From CF-118 sp035934385 (lineage in GTDB: Bacteria > Chloroflexota > Dormibacteria > Dormibacterales > Dormibacteraceae), in the NCBI GenBank assembly GCA_035934385.1, contig DASYXY010000070.1, positions 21,080 to 85,079 of the forward strand: DNA of 64,000 nt, read 5' to 3'. Both the position numbers and the translations under genes were made by a program. The notes beneath the pieces were generated by a model that saw only the letters and a list, made by a program, of their open reading frames with translations, had not been told where the DNA came from and made no database searches. Shown one piece after another: positions 48,231-55,538 of the stretch (positions are counted from its first letter, which is position 1; every line of letters begins with the position of its first letter).

Positions 48231-48599
48231 CTAGAGAACCTCCGGGGCTAGAGAGATGATCTTCATGAAGTTGCGCTCGCGCAGCTCGCGTGCCACGGGC
48301 CCGAAGATGCGCGTGCCGCGCGGGTTGTTGGCCTGCGCCAGCAGCACCGCCGCGTTCTCGTCGAAGCGGATGAGCGAGCCGTCGGGCCGCCGGTACTCCT
48401 TGTTGACGCGAACCACCACCGCCTTCACCACCTCGCCCTTCTTGACCTGTCCGCCGGGCTGTGCCGACTTGACGGTGGCGGTGATGATGTCGCCCACCGA
48501 CGCGTAGCGTCGGTAATGGCCTCCGGCCACGCGGATGCACAGGATCTCTTTCGCTCCTGAGTTGTCCGCGACACGGAGGCGCGTCTCCTGCTGGATCAC
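48231..48599 (-). CDS. rplN: 50S ribosomal protein uL14
   Basis: A 122-residue protein: MIQQETRLRVADNSGAKEIL and FDENAAVLLAQANNPRGTRI. Normal length; overlaps rpsQ by four bases. Confidence 0.98.
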   Translation of the reverse strand: MIQQETRLRVADNSGAKEILCIRVAGGHYRRYASVGDIITATVKSAQPGGQVKKGEVVKAVVVRVNKEYRRPDGSLIRFDENAAVLLAQANNPRGTRIFGPVARELRERNFMKIISLAPEVL

Positions 48600-48883
48600 T
48601 TCGCCTTCTCGACGATCTCAAGTACGCGCCAGCGTTTCTCCTTGGAGATGGGGCGCGTCTCGGTGATGCGGACAAGGTCGCCGACACCGCACTCGTTCTT
48701 CTCGTCGTGGACCTTGAACTTCGTGCGCTGCTGCAGCGTCTTCTTGTACAGGCGGTGCGCGCGTGACGTGCCGACCTGGACGATGACGGTCTTGTTCATC
48801 TTGTCGGCGATCACCGTGCCCAGCCGCACCTTGCGCTGGCCGCGGTCGGTCTCGGCAGCGGGCGTCTGCGCCTCCGCGGTCAT
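48596..48883 (-). CDS. rpsQ: 30S ribosomal protein uS17
   Basis: A 95-residue protein; RKVRLGTVIADKMNKTVIVQ and DLVRITETRPISKEKRWRVL are typical. A short N-terminal extension of about ten residues. Confidence 0.97.
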   Translation of the reverse strand: MTAEAQTPAAETDRGQRKVRLGTVIADKMNKTVIVQVGTSRAHRLYKKTLQQRTKFKVHDEKNECGVGDLVRITETRPISKEKRWRVLEIVEKAK

Positions 48884-49272
48884 GACTTCTCCTCTTTCGG
48901 CTTGCGGCCGCGCCTGGGTTTGACCGGCTCGTCGACCGGCGCTTCTTCCATCACGGGCTCAGCGGCTGCGGCTTCAACAGCCGGCTCCTCGCTCTCCGCT
49001 TCCTCGTCGACGAACTCTGGCTTCTTCGTCTTCCTGGTCGCCGGCGCGGCAAGCTCCTCCGGCGCCTCGGTGACGACCTCGATCCCGAGCTCGCGCTCCG
49101 TGAGCACGGTCATGAGACGCGCGATGTCGTGGCGGACCTTCGCAATCTGGCTCCAGTTCTCGAGCTGTCCGACCGCGTGCTTGAACCGGAGCTCGTACAG
49201 CTCCCGGCGCGCGGTCCGTAGGCGCCCGTTCAACTCATCCTCTTCGAGCACCCTCAGCTCGGCAACCTTCAC
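48880..49272 (-). CDS. rpmC: 50S ribosomal protein uL29 with long acidic C-terminal extension
   Basis: A 130-residue version, twice the usual length. The uL29 core is VAELRVLEEDELNGRLRTAR, then ELYELRFKHAVGQLENWSQI and AKVRHDIARLMTVLTERE. The last ~60 residues are Glu/Ala/Pro-rich and end RRGRKPKEEKS, an AT-hook-like motif. The GTG at 49272 overlaps the rplP stop as GTGA and has GGAGGT upstream. Confidence 0.95.
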   Translation of the reverse strand: MKVAELRVLEEDELNGRLRTARRELYELRFKHAVGQLENWSQIAKVRHDIARLMTVLTERELGIEVVTEAPEELAAPATRKTKKPEFVDEEAESEEPAVEAAAAEPVMEEAPVDEPVKPRRGRKPKEEKS

Positions 49273-49694
49273 CGGCCACCTCCCACGCTTTCGGAGCTCA
49301 CGAATCGAGTCTTGATCGGCAGCTTCGAGGCGGCCAGCTTCATGGCCTCCTTCGCCACCTGCGGGGTGACGCCGCCCATCTCGAACAGCACCCGACCCGG
49401 CTTCACGACGGCGACCCAGCCTTCGGGGTTGCCCTTGCCCGAGCCCATGCGGGTCTCGGCCGGCTTCTTGGTGATCGACTTGTCGGGAAAGACGCGAATC
49501 CAGATCTGACCGCCGCGCTTGACGTGCCTGGTCATAGCGCGACGGGCCGCCTCGATCTGGCGGTTGCTCATCCAGCAAGCCTCCATCGCCTGCAGGCCGT
49601 AGTCGCCGAAGGCGACGGTGGCGCCGCGCGTGGCGATGCCCTGGCGGCGGCCGCGGTGCATCTTTCGGTACTTGACGCGCTTCGGCATCAACAT
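49269..49694 (-). CDS. rplP: 50S ribosomal protein uL16
   Basis: A 141-residue protein starting MLMPKRVKYRKMHRGRRQGI, with RQIEAARRAMTRHVKRGGQI and RMGSGKGNPEGWVAVVKPGR. Normal length. Confidence 0.98.
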   Translation of the reverse strand: MLMPKRVKYRKMHRGRRQGIATRGATVAFGDYGLQAMEACWMSNRQIEAARRAMTRHVKRGGQIWIRVFPDKSITKKPAETRMGSGKGNPEGWVAVVKPGRVLFEMGGVTPQVAKEAMKLAASKLPIKTRFVSSESVGGGR

Positions 49695-50713
49695 CAGGAC
49701 TTCTTCCTCGGCGCGGTGGTCTTCTTGGCGGGAGCAGCTTTCTTTTCAGCTGTCGGCTTGGCGGTGGCCTTGGGCCGCGGTGCAGCCTTGGCACCGGTGG
49801 ACCCGCGCGGCGAAGTCCGCGTGGGACCAGCGCTTTCGGCGGCCGCGGGAGCGGACTTGGGCGCGGCCGCTGTCCGGGGACGAGCTGTGGTCGTCGTGGT
49901 GGGCCGAGGCCGGCGGGCGGGCGCGGCGGGCGCGGCTGGCGCCTCCGCGGTCATCTCCGGGGTCGCGACGACAGGCTCCACGAGCTCCGTGCGCGGAGGC
50001 GGCGGCGGCTCGGGCAGCTCCGGCTGGGGCGCGATGGCCTCACCGATGGGCGCGCCGTCGGCGATCGCCAGGCGCCGCTGCTGAGGCGAGATCTGGTCTT
50101 TGTAGATCCAGCACTTCACCCCGATCGCGCCGAACGTCGTCTTCGCGGTGGCGCGACCGAAGTCGATGTCTGCGCGCAGCGTGTGCAGCGGGACACGCCC
50201 TTCGCGATCCCATTCCCGGCGGGCCATCTCTGCGCCGCGCAGCCGGCCTCCGCAGTACACGCGGACACCTTTCGCGCCTGAGCGCATCGTGCGCAGGATC
50301 GCCTGCTTCATCGCCCGCTTGTAGCTGATGCGCCGCTCGATCTGGGAGGCGATGTTCTCGGCCACGAGCTGCGCGTCGAGCTCGGGCTGCTTGATCTCCT
50401 GGATGGAGATGCGCACCCGGTTACCGAAGCGCTTCTCGAGGTCCTCGCGCAGCTGGTCGACCGACGACCCGCCCTTGCCGATGACGATGCCGGGCTTGGC
50501 AGTGTGGATGGTCACGGTGAGCTGGGCGTTGGAAGAACGCTCCGTCTCGATCTTCGCGATGCCGGCGTTGCGCAGCCGCGCGAGGATCGTCCGCCTCATC
50601 TCGAGGTCCTCGTGCAGCATCTTCGTGTAGTCCTTCGGGTTGGCGAACCAGTTCGCCTCCCACGGCCTGAAGACGCCGAGGCGGAACGCATTCGGGTGGA
50701 CTTTGTGACCCAA
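49694..50713 (-). CDS. rpsC: 30S ribosomal protein uS3 with long Ala/Pro/Lys-rich C-terminal extension
   Basis: A 339-residue protein. The first ~215 residues are normal uS3: GHKVHPNAFRLGVFRPWEAN, the KH-domain KPGIVIGKGGSSVDQLREDL and the ARREWDREGRVPLHTLRADI region. The remaining ~120 residues are low-complexity Ala/Pro/Thr/Lys. Confidence 0.97.
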   Translation of the reverse strand: MGHKVHPNAFRLGVFRPWEANWFANPKDYTKMLHEDLEMRRTILARLRNAGIAKIETERSSNAQLTVTIHTAKPGIVIGKGGSSVDQLREDLEKRFGNRVRISIQEIKQPELDAQLVAENIASQIERRISYKRAMKQAILRTMRSGAKGVRVYCGGRLRGAEMARREWDREGRVPLHTLRADIDFGRATAKTTFGAIGVKCWIYKDQISPQQRRLAIADGAPIGEAIAPQPELPEPPPPPRTELVEPVVATPEMTAEAPAAPAAPARRPRPTTTTTARPRTAAAPKSAPAAAESAGPTRTSPRGSTGAKAAPRPKATAKPTAEKKAAPAKKTTAPRKKS

Positions 50714-51070
50714 CTACTGAGCTCCCTTCGGACGGTCTTCTACGACCGCCGTGATGTGGCAGGTGCGATGGAAGAACTCGTGCGCCATGCTGCGGCTCAC
50801 CGGCCGCCGGCGGCGGTACGTCGGACCTTCGTCGATGAGCAGCTGCTTGAGCACGAGGTCCTCGCGGTTCAGATTGAAGTTGTGCTCGGCGTTCGCGGCC
50901 GCGGACTTGATGGCCTTGGCCACCTCGCGAGCTGCATGCTTGGGCGAGAACTCGAGCTGCGCGAGCGCGTCGGTCACCTTCATGCCCGTGACGGAGTCGG
51001 CCACCAGCCTCGCCTTTCGGGGCGTTCGGCGGACGAACCTCTGCACAGCGGTGACTTCCATCGTTGCCAA
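50714..51070 (-). CDS. rplV: 50S ribosomal protein uL22
   Basis: A 118-residue protein: VRRTPRKARLVADSVTGMKV, SPKHAAREVAKAIKSAAANA and a tail ending in SRSMAHEFFHRTCHITAVVE. Lines the peptide exit tunnel. Confidence 0.98.
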   Translation of the reverse strand: MATMEVTAVQRFVRRTPRKARLVADSVTGMKVTDALAQLEFSPKHAAREVAKAIKSAAANAEHNFNLNREDLVLKQLLIDEGPTYRRRRPVSRSMAHEFFHRTCHITAVVEDRPKGAQ

Positions 51071-51074
51071 CTTC

Positions 51075-51359
51075 CTACTTCAGGGCCGTCGCCTTCTCGG
51101 TGTGCGTGCCGTGACCGCGGAAGTGCCGCGTCGGCGCGAACTCACCCAGGCGATGACCGACCATGTTCTCGCTGATAAAGACGGGCACGTGCTTACGACC
51201 GTCGTGGACGGCGATCGTGTGCCCGACCATGTCGGGATAGATGACCGACGCACGTGCCCACGTGCGGATCACCTTCTTGTCCCGGGTCTGGTTCATCTTC
51301 TCGATCTTGGCTTTCAAGGGCTCGCTGATGAACGGCCCCTTCTTGGATGAGCGCGACAT
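51075..51359 (-). CDS. rpsS: 30S ribosomal protein uS19
   Basis: A 94-residue protein: MSRSSKKGPFISEPLKAKIE, IRTWARASVIYPDMVGHTIA and LGEFAPTRHFRGHG. Confidence 0.98.
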   Translation of the reverse strand: MSRSSKKGPFISEPLKAKIEKMNQTRDKKVIRTWARASVIYPDMVGHTIAVHDGRKHVPVFISENMVGHRLGEFAPTRHFRGHGTHTEKATALK

Positions 51360-52202
51360 TTACTTGCTTCGTCCTTTCTTCTCGCGGCGGCGGATGATCA
51401 ACTTGTTCGAGGCCTTCTTGGGCTTGCGCGTGCGGAAGCCCAGCGCCGGTTGGCCCCACGGTGTCTTGGGGTTGCCCCCGGGACCGGTCTTGCCCTCGCC
51501 TCCGCCGTGCGGATGGTCGCGGGGGTTCATGGTGGAGCCGCGCACCGTCGGGCGCACACCGAGCCAGCGGCTGCGGCCTGCCTTGCCGCCCGACTCGTTC
51601 TCGTGCTCGATGTTACCGACCTGGCCGATTGTGGCCTGGCAGTTCACATGGACCCGCCGGAGCTCGCTCGAGGGCATGCGCACGACCGCGTAGTCGCCTT
51701 CCTTCGCAAGCAGCTGCGCGGATGTGCCGGCCGACCTCACGAGCTGGCCGCCGCGACCCAAGGTGAGCTCGATGTTGTGAATCGTCGAGCCGACCGGGAT
51801 GCGCGACAGAGGGATCGCGTTGCCGATGCGCACCGGGGCTTCGGGTCCGCTCTCGATCGGATCGCCGACCTTCAAACCCAGCGGCGCCAGGATGTAGCGC
51901 TTCTCGCCGTCCTTGTAGTGGATGAGGGCGATGCGCGCGCTGCGGTTGGGGTCGTACTCGATGCTGGCCACCTTGCCCGGAACCCCGTGCTTGTCGCGCT
52001 TGAAATCGATCTTCCGGTAGAGCTTGCGGTAGCCGCCGCCCTGATGCCGGGTGGTGATGCGACCCTGGTTGTTGCGGCCCGCGTGCGTCGGGATCGACTC
52101 GACGAGCGTCTTCTCCGGCGTGTCGGACGTGAGCTCGTCGAAGCCGGAGATCGTCATGAAGCGGCGGCCGGGAGTGGTGGGCTTGAACTTTCTGAGTGGC
52201 AT
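51360..52202 (-). CDS. rplB: 50S ribosomal protein uL2
   Basis: A 280-residue protein near the peptidyl-transferase centre: MPLRKFKPTTPGRRFMT, GRNNQGRITTRHQGGGYRKL and VRGSTMNPRDHPHGGGEGKT with the functional His. The ATG at 52202 is chosen; upstream codons overlap rplW in another frame. Confidence 0.98.
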   Translation of the reverse strand: MPLRKFKPTTPGRRFMTISGFDELTSDTPEKTLVESIPTHAGRNNQGRITTRHQGGGYRKLYRKIDFKRDKHGVPGKVASIEYDPNRSARIALIHYKDGEKRYILAPLGLKVGDPIESGPEAPVRIGNAIPLSRIPVGSTIHNIELTLGRGGQLVRSAGTSAQLLAKEGDYAVVRMPSSELRRVHVNCQATIGQVGNIEHENESGGKAGRSRWLGVRPTVRGSTMNPRDHPHGGGEGKTGPGGNPKTPWGQPALGFRTRKPKKASNKLIIRRREKKGRSK

Positions 52203-52204
52203 GC

Positions 52205-52519
52205 CTAAACGCTCCCGAACAGGCCTTCGATCTTCTGGCCGGCGCCGAGCGTCACGATCGCCTTCTTCCACTCGGGCGTGCTGCCGACGGAGCCCAGCCG
52301 GCGGTAGGCGCGGCGCTTCTTGCCGCGCATCGCCACCGTGTTGACGCTGTGAACCTTGATGCCCTGCGCCCCGTACTGCTCTTCGAGGGCGTTCTTGATC
52401 TCGGTCTTGGAGGCCGTGGGCGCAACCCGAAACGTGTACCTCCCCTGCGTGTAGAGCAGGTACGTGCGCTCGGTGATGACCGGGCCGATCACGATCTCAG
52501 ATGCCGAGCGCGTCGTCAC
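52205..52519 (-). CDS. rplW: 50S ribosomal protein uL23
   Basis: A 104-residue protein: VIGPVITERTYLLYTQGRYT and APTASKTEIKNALEEQYGAQ. Docking site for chaperones and SRP at the exit tunnel. Confidence 0.97.
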   Translation of the reverse strand: MTTRSASEIVIGPVITERTYLLYTQGRYTFRVAPTASKTEIKNALEEQYGAQGIKVHSVNTVAMRGKKRRAYRRLGSVGSTPEWKKAIVTLGAGQKIEGLFGSV

Positions 52520-53292
52520 TCGGCGGCCTCCTCATCGTGGTCGTGCTCGTGCTTGCCACCCACGCGAGACCGCTTCTGAAAGTTCTCCACCAGCAGCTCG
52601 ATGCTGTCCTTGGCCAGCAGCAGGTACGTGTACGTGAACAGGTCGCGGACGTTCATGTTGCGGGCCAGGACGATCTTGGAGGTGGCGAGGTTCTCGAAGC
52701 TGCGGCTTACGACCAGGTTCGGCGCCGGCAGCACGATGAGCGTCGTGTCGTCGAAGCCGATCGTGTCGAGCAGGCCGGCCGCCTCGCCGGTCCTGGGTTC
52801 CTCGAACCCGAATGCCTCGATGACCCGCACCTGGCCGTCGATCGCCTTCTGACTCAGCGCCGACCGCAGCGCGAGGCGTCGCATCTGCTTGGGCATGCGC
52901 TGGCTGAAGTCGCGCGGCTTGGGTCCGAACACCTTCGCGCCGCCCTTCATGGACGGCTCGCGCGTGGATCCGTGACGTGCGCGGCCGGTGCCTTTCTGGC
53001 GGTACGGCTTGGCGCCGCCGCCGGACACCGTGGCCCGCGTTTTTGTGGACGCGGTTCCCTGGCGTGCGTTGGCCAGCTGGCGCAGGTACGCCTGGTGCAT
53101 GACGGCGACGTTCGGATGCTCGGCGAAGATGGTCTTCGGCAGCGCGACCTCGCCCTGCTGCTCGCCGCTCGCATCGAAGTACGGGACATGCAGCGGGTCG
53201 TGTTGCTTCTCGGCCTTGGGCGCTGCACGCTTCCGCGGAGCCTTCGGCTTGGCGGTCTCCGTGGTGGCCTCGGTGGTCTCTTCTTCCGCCAC
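52516..53292 (-). CDS. rplD: 50S ribosomal protein uL4
   Basis: A 258-residue protein with a ~40-residue Thr/Ala/Lys N-terminal extension, then VALPKTIFAEHPNVAVMHQA, KPYRQKGTGRARHGSTREP and MRRLALRSALSQKA. Overlaps rplC and rplW. Confidence 0.97.
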   Translation of the reverse strand: MAEEETTEATTETAKPKAPRKRAAPKAEKQHDPLHVPYFDASGEQQGEVALPKTIFAEHPNVAVMHQAYLRQLANARQGTASTKTRATVSGGGAKPYRQKGTGRARHGSTREPSMKGGAKVFGPKPRDFSQRMPKQMRRLALRSALSQKAIDGQVRVIEAFGFEEPRTGEAAGLLDTIGFDDTTLIVLPAPNLVVSRSFENLATSKIVLARNMNVRDLFTYTYLLLAKDSIELLVENFQKRSRVGGKHEHDHDEEAAE

Positions 53293-53957
53293 TAGACCTT
53301 CCTCGTGTTGGGCTTGCCGGCGGGGCCCTTGGCCACCTTGACCGGCTTGGTCGATTGGCGAACCAGCACCAGTGCGCCGCGGGCGCCTGGGACGCCGCCC
53401 TTCAGCAGCAACAGGTTGCGCTCGGGGTCGACGCGGACGACCTTGTAGGCCCTCGCGGTGACCCGCTCGTTGCCCATCTGACCCGACATCCGCACACCCT
53501 TGAACACGCGCGCGGCGTCGGTGGCGCCGATGGCGCCAGGCTGGCGCACGTTCATCGAGCCGTGGGACTCGGGCCCGCGGCTGAACTTATGGCGCTTGAC
53601 CAGGCCCTGGAATCCCTTGCCTTTGGAGGTGCTCGTCACGTCCACGAGCTCGCCGGCGGCGAAGATCTCAGCCTTCAGCTCCTGGCCCTGCTCGACACCG
53701 TCGTAGCCGCGGATCTCCACCTGGTGCCGGTGCGGATCCACGCCTGCCTTCTTGAACACTCCGAGCTCGGGCTGCGTCAGCCGGCCTTCGGCCACCGGCT
53801 CGAACGCGATTCGGGCGGCGGAGTAGCCGTCGCGCTCCTGGGTGCGGAGGCCGAGCACCCGGCACGGGCCCGCTTCGAGCACGGTCACGGCGGTGGTCGT
53901 GCCGTCGGGATTGAACAGCTGGCTCATGCCCAGCTTGCGCGCCAGCAGGCCTTTCAC
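53292..53957 (-). CDS. rplC: 50S ribosomal protein uL3
   Basis: A 221-residue protein: KGLLARKLGMSQLFNPDGTT and KGKGFQGLVKRHKFSRGPES, HGSMNVRQPGAIG. GTG start at 53957; the region before it folds into a hairpin and lacks a clear Shine-Dalgarno. Confidence 0.98.
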   Translation of the reverse strand: MKGLLARKLGMSQLFNPDGTTTAVTVLEAGPCRVLGLRTQERDGYSAARIAFEPVAEGRLTQPELGVFKKAGVDPHRHQVEIRGYDGVEQGQELKAEIFAAGELVDVTSTSKGKGFQGLVKRHKFSRGPESHGSMNVRQPGAIGATDAARVFKGVRMSGQMGNERVTARAYKVVRVDPERNLLLLKGGVPGARGALVLVRQSTKPVKVAKGPAGKPNTRKV

Positions 53958-53997
53958 GAGGGGCCCCCGAAAAATCGCCAGATTTTTTGGGGATTTT
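53958..53997 (-). promoter_or_regulatory. two competing hairpins between rpsJ and rplC (possible attenuator)
   Basis: On the transcript, GAAAAATC just after the rpsJ stop and AAAAAATC a few bases later can each pair with the same GATTTTTC. The second pairing extends to CCCCAAAAAATC with GATTTTTCGGGG around TGGC (12 bp). The rplC GTG follows within GGGGGCCCCTCGTG. This could act as an attenuator or translational switch; inference from base pairing. Confidence 0.5.
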
Positions 53998-54303
53998 TCA
54001 CGACTTGATCTCGATGCTCACGCCGGCCGGCAGCGACAGACGCATGAGCGCGTCAACGACTCGGGGGTTGGGATCGAGGATGTCGACGATGCGCTTGTGG
54101 GTGCGCATCTCGAACTGCTCGCGGGAGTCCTTGTCGATGAAGGGTGAGCGAATGACGGTCAGCTTGGAGATCTCGGTCGGGAGCGGGATGGGGCCGGCGG
54201 TGCGCGCGTTCGTACGGCGGGCGGTGTCTACGATCTTGTCCGCCGCCTGATCCAGGACCCGATGGTCGTAGGCCTTCAGCCGGATCCGAATCTTCTGCGC
54301 CAC
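53998..54303 (-). CDS. rpsJ: 30S ribosomal protein uS10
   Basis: A 101-residue protein: QKIRIRLKAYDHRVLDQAAD and the RTHKRIVDILDPNPRVVDAL region near the end. GTG start. In many bacteria S10 heads its own transcript; here it follows tuf by 26 bases. Confidence 0.98.
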   Translation of the reverse strand: MAQKIRIRLKAYDHRVLDQAADKIVDTARRTNARTAGPIPLPTEISKLTVIRSPFIDKDSREQFEMRTHKRIVDILDPNPRVVDALMRLSLPAGVSIEIKS

Positions 54304-54329
54304 TCTGCTCGGCCCTCTTCCCTACTTCT

Positions 54330-55517
54330 CTACTTGACTACTTCAGTGGCCACGCCGGAGCCGACCGTCTTGCCGCCTTCGCGGATGGCGAAGCGGAGAC
54401 CGGGCTCGATGGCGATCGGCTCACCGAGCGTGATGTCCATCACCACGTTGTCGCCGGGCATGCACATCTCGACGCCTTCGGGCAGCCTGACCTCGCCCGT
54501 GACGTCCGTGGTCCGCATGTAGAACTGCGGCCGGTAGCCGGTGAGGAACGGCGTGTGACGGCCGCCCTCCTCCTTGCTCAGCACGTAGACCTGGGCCTTG
54601 AACTGGGTGTGTGGCTTGATCGACCCGGGCTTGCCGAGCACCTGGCCGCGCACGACGTCCTCGCGCTTGATGCCACGCAGCAGCGCGCCGACGTTGTCGC
54701 CGGCCTGGGCCTCGTCCATGTCCTTGTGGAACATCTCAATGCCGGTCACCACGGTCTTGGTGCTCTGCGGGTGGATGCCCACGATCTCGACTTCCTCGTT
54801 CTTCTTCAGCCGCCCGCGCTCGACGCGACCGGTCGTCACCGTGCCTCGACCTTCGATCGTGAACACGTCCTCGATCGGCATCAGGAAAGGCTTGTCGACA
54901 GCCCGCTCGGGCTCGGGGATGTAGGTGTCGACCGCGTCCATCAGCTCGAGGATCTTCGGGCTCCACTCGGGGTCGCCCTCGAGTGCCTTCAAGGCCGAGA
55001 TGCGGACGATCGGAATGTCGTCACCGGGGAAGTCGTAGCGGCTCAGCAGCTCGCGCAGGTCGAGCTCGACCAGCTCGATGAACTCCTTGTCGTCCACCAT
55101 GTCGCACTTGTTCAGCGCGACCACCAGCGAAGGCACGTTGACCTGGCGGGCCAGGATGATGTGCTCGCGGGTCTGCGGCATGGCGCCGTCGGTGGCAGCC
55201 ACGACGAGGATCGCGCCGTCCATCTGCGCGGCGCCGGTGATCATGTTCTTGATGTAGTCCTGGTGTCCCGGGCAGTCGACGTGCGCGTAGTGGCGCTTCT
55301 CGGTCTCGTACTCGACGTGCGTGATCGAGATCGTGATGCCGCGAGCCTTCTCCTCAGGCGCCTTGTCGATGCGGTCGAAAGGCGTGAACTCCGCCAGTCC
55401 CTTCTCCGCCAGGACCTTGGTGATGGCGGCCGTCAACGTCGTCTTGCCATGGTCGATGTGACCGATGGTGCCGATGTTGAGATGCGGCTTGGTCCTCTCA
55501 AACTTCTTCTTCGCCAC
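54330..55517 (-). CDS. tuf: translation elongation factor Tu
   Basis: A 395-residue GTPase: GTIGHIDHGKTTLTAAITKV (G1), ARGITISITHVEYE (G2), VDCPGHQDYIKNMITGAAQM (G3), ALNKCDMVDD (G4) and VRISALKALEG (G5). Normal length, with all three domains. Confidence 0.99.
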   Translation of the reverse strand: MAKKKFERTKPHLNIGTIGHIDHGKTTLTAAITKVLAEKGLAEFTPFDRIDKAPEEKARGITISITHVEYETEKRHYAHVDCPGHQDYIKNMITGAAQMDGAILVVAATDGAMPQTREHIILARQVNVPSLVVALNKCDMVDDKEFIELVELDLRELLSRYDFPGDDIPIVRISALKALEGDPEWSPKILELMDAVDTYIPEPERAVDKPFLMPIEDVFTIEGRGTVTTGRVERGRLKKNEEVEIVGIHPQSTKTVVTGIEMFHKDMDEAQAGDNVGALLRGIKREDVVRGQVLGKPGSIKPHTQFKAQVYVLSKEEGGRHTPFLTGYRPQFYMRTTDVTGEVRLPEGVEMCMPGDNVVMDITLGEPIAIEPGLRFAIREGGKTVGSGVATEVVK

Positions 55518-55538
55518 TGCTTCCTCCTACTAGCCCCC

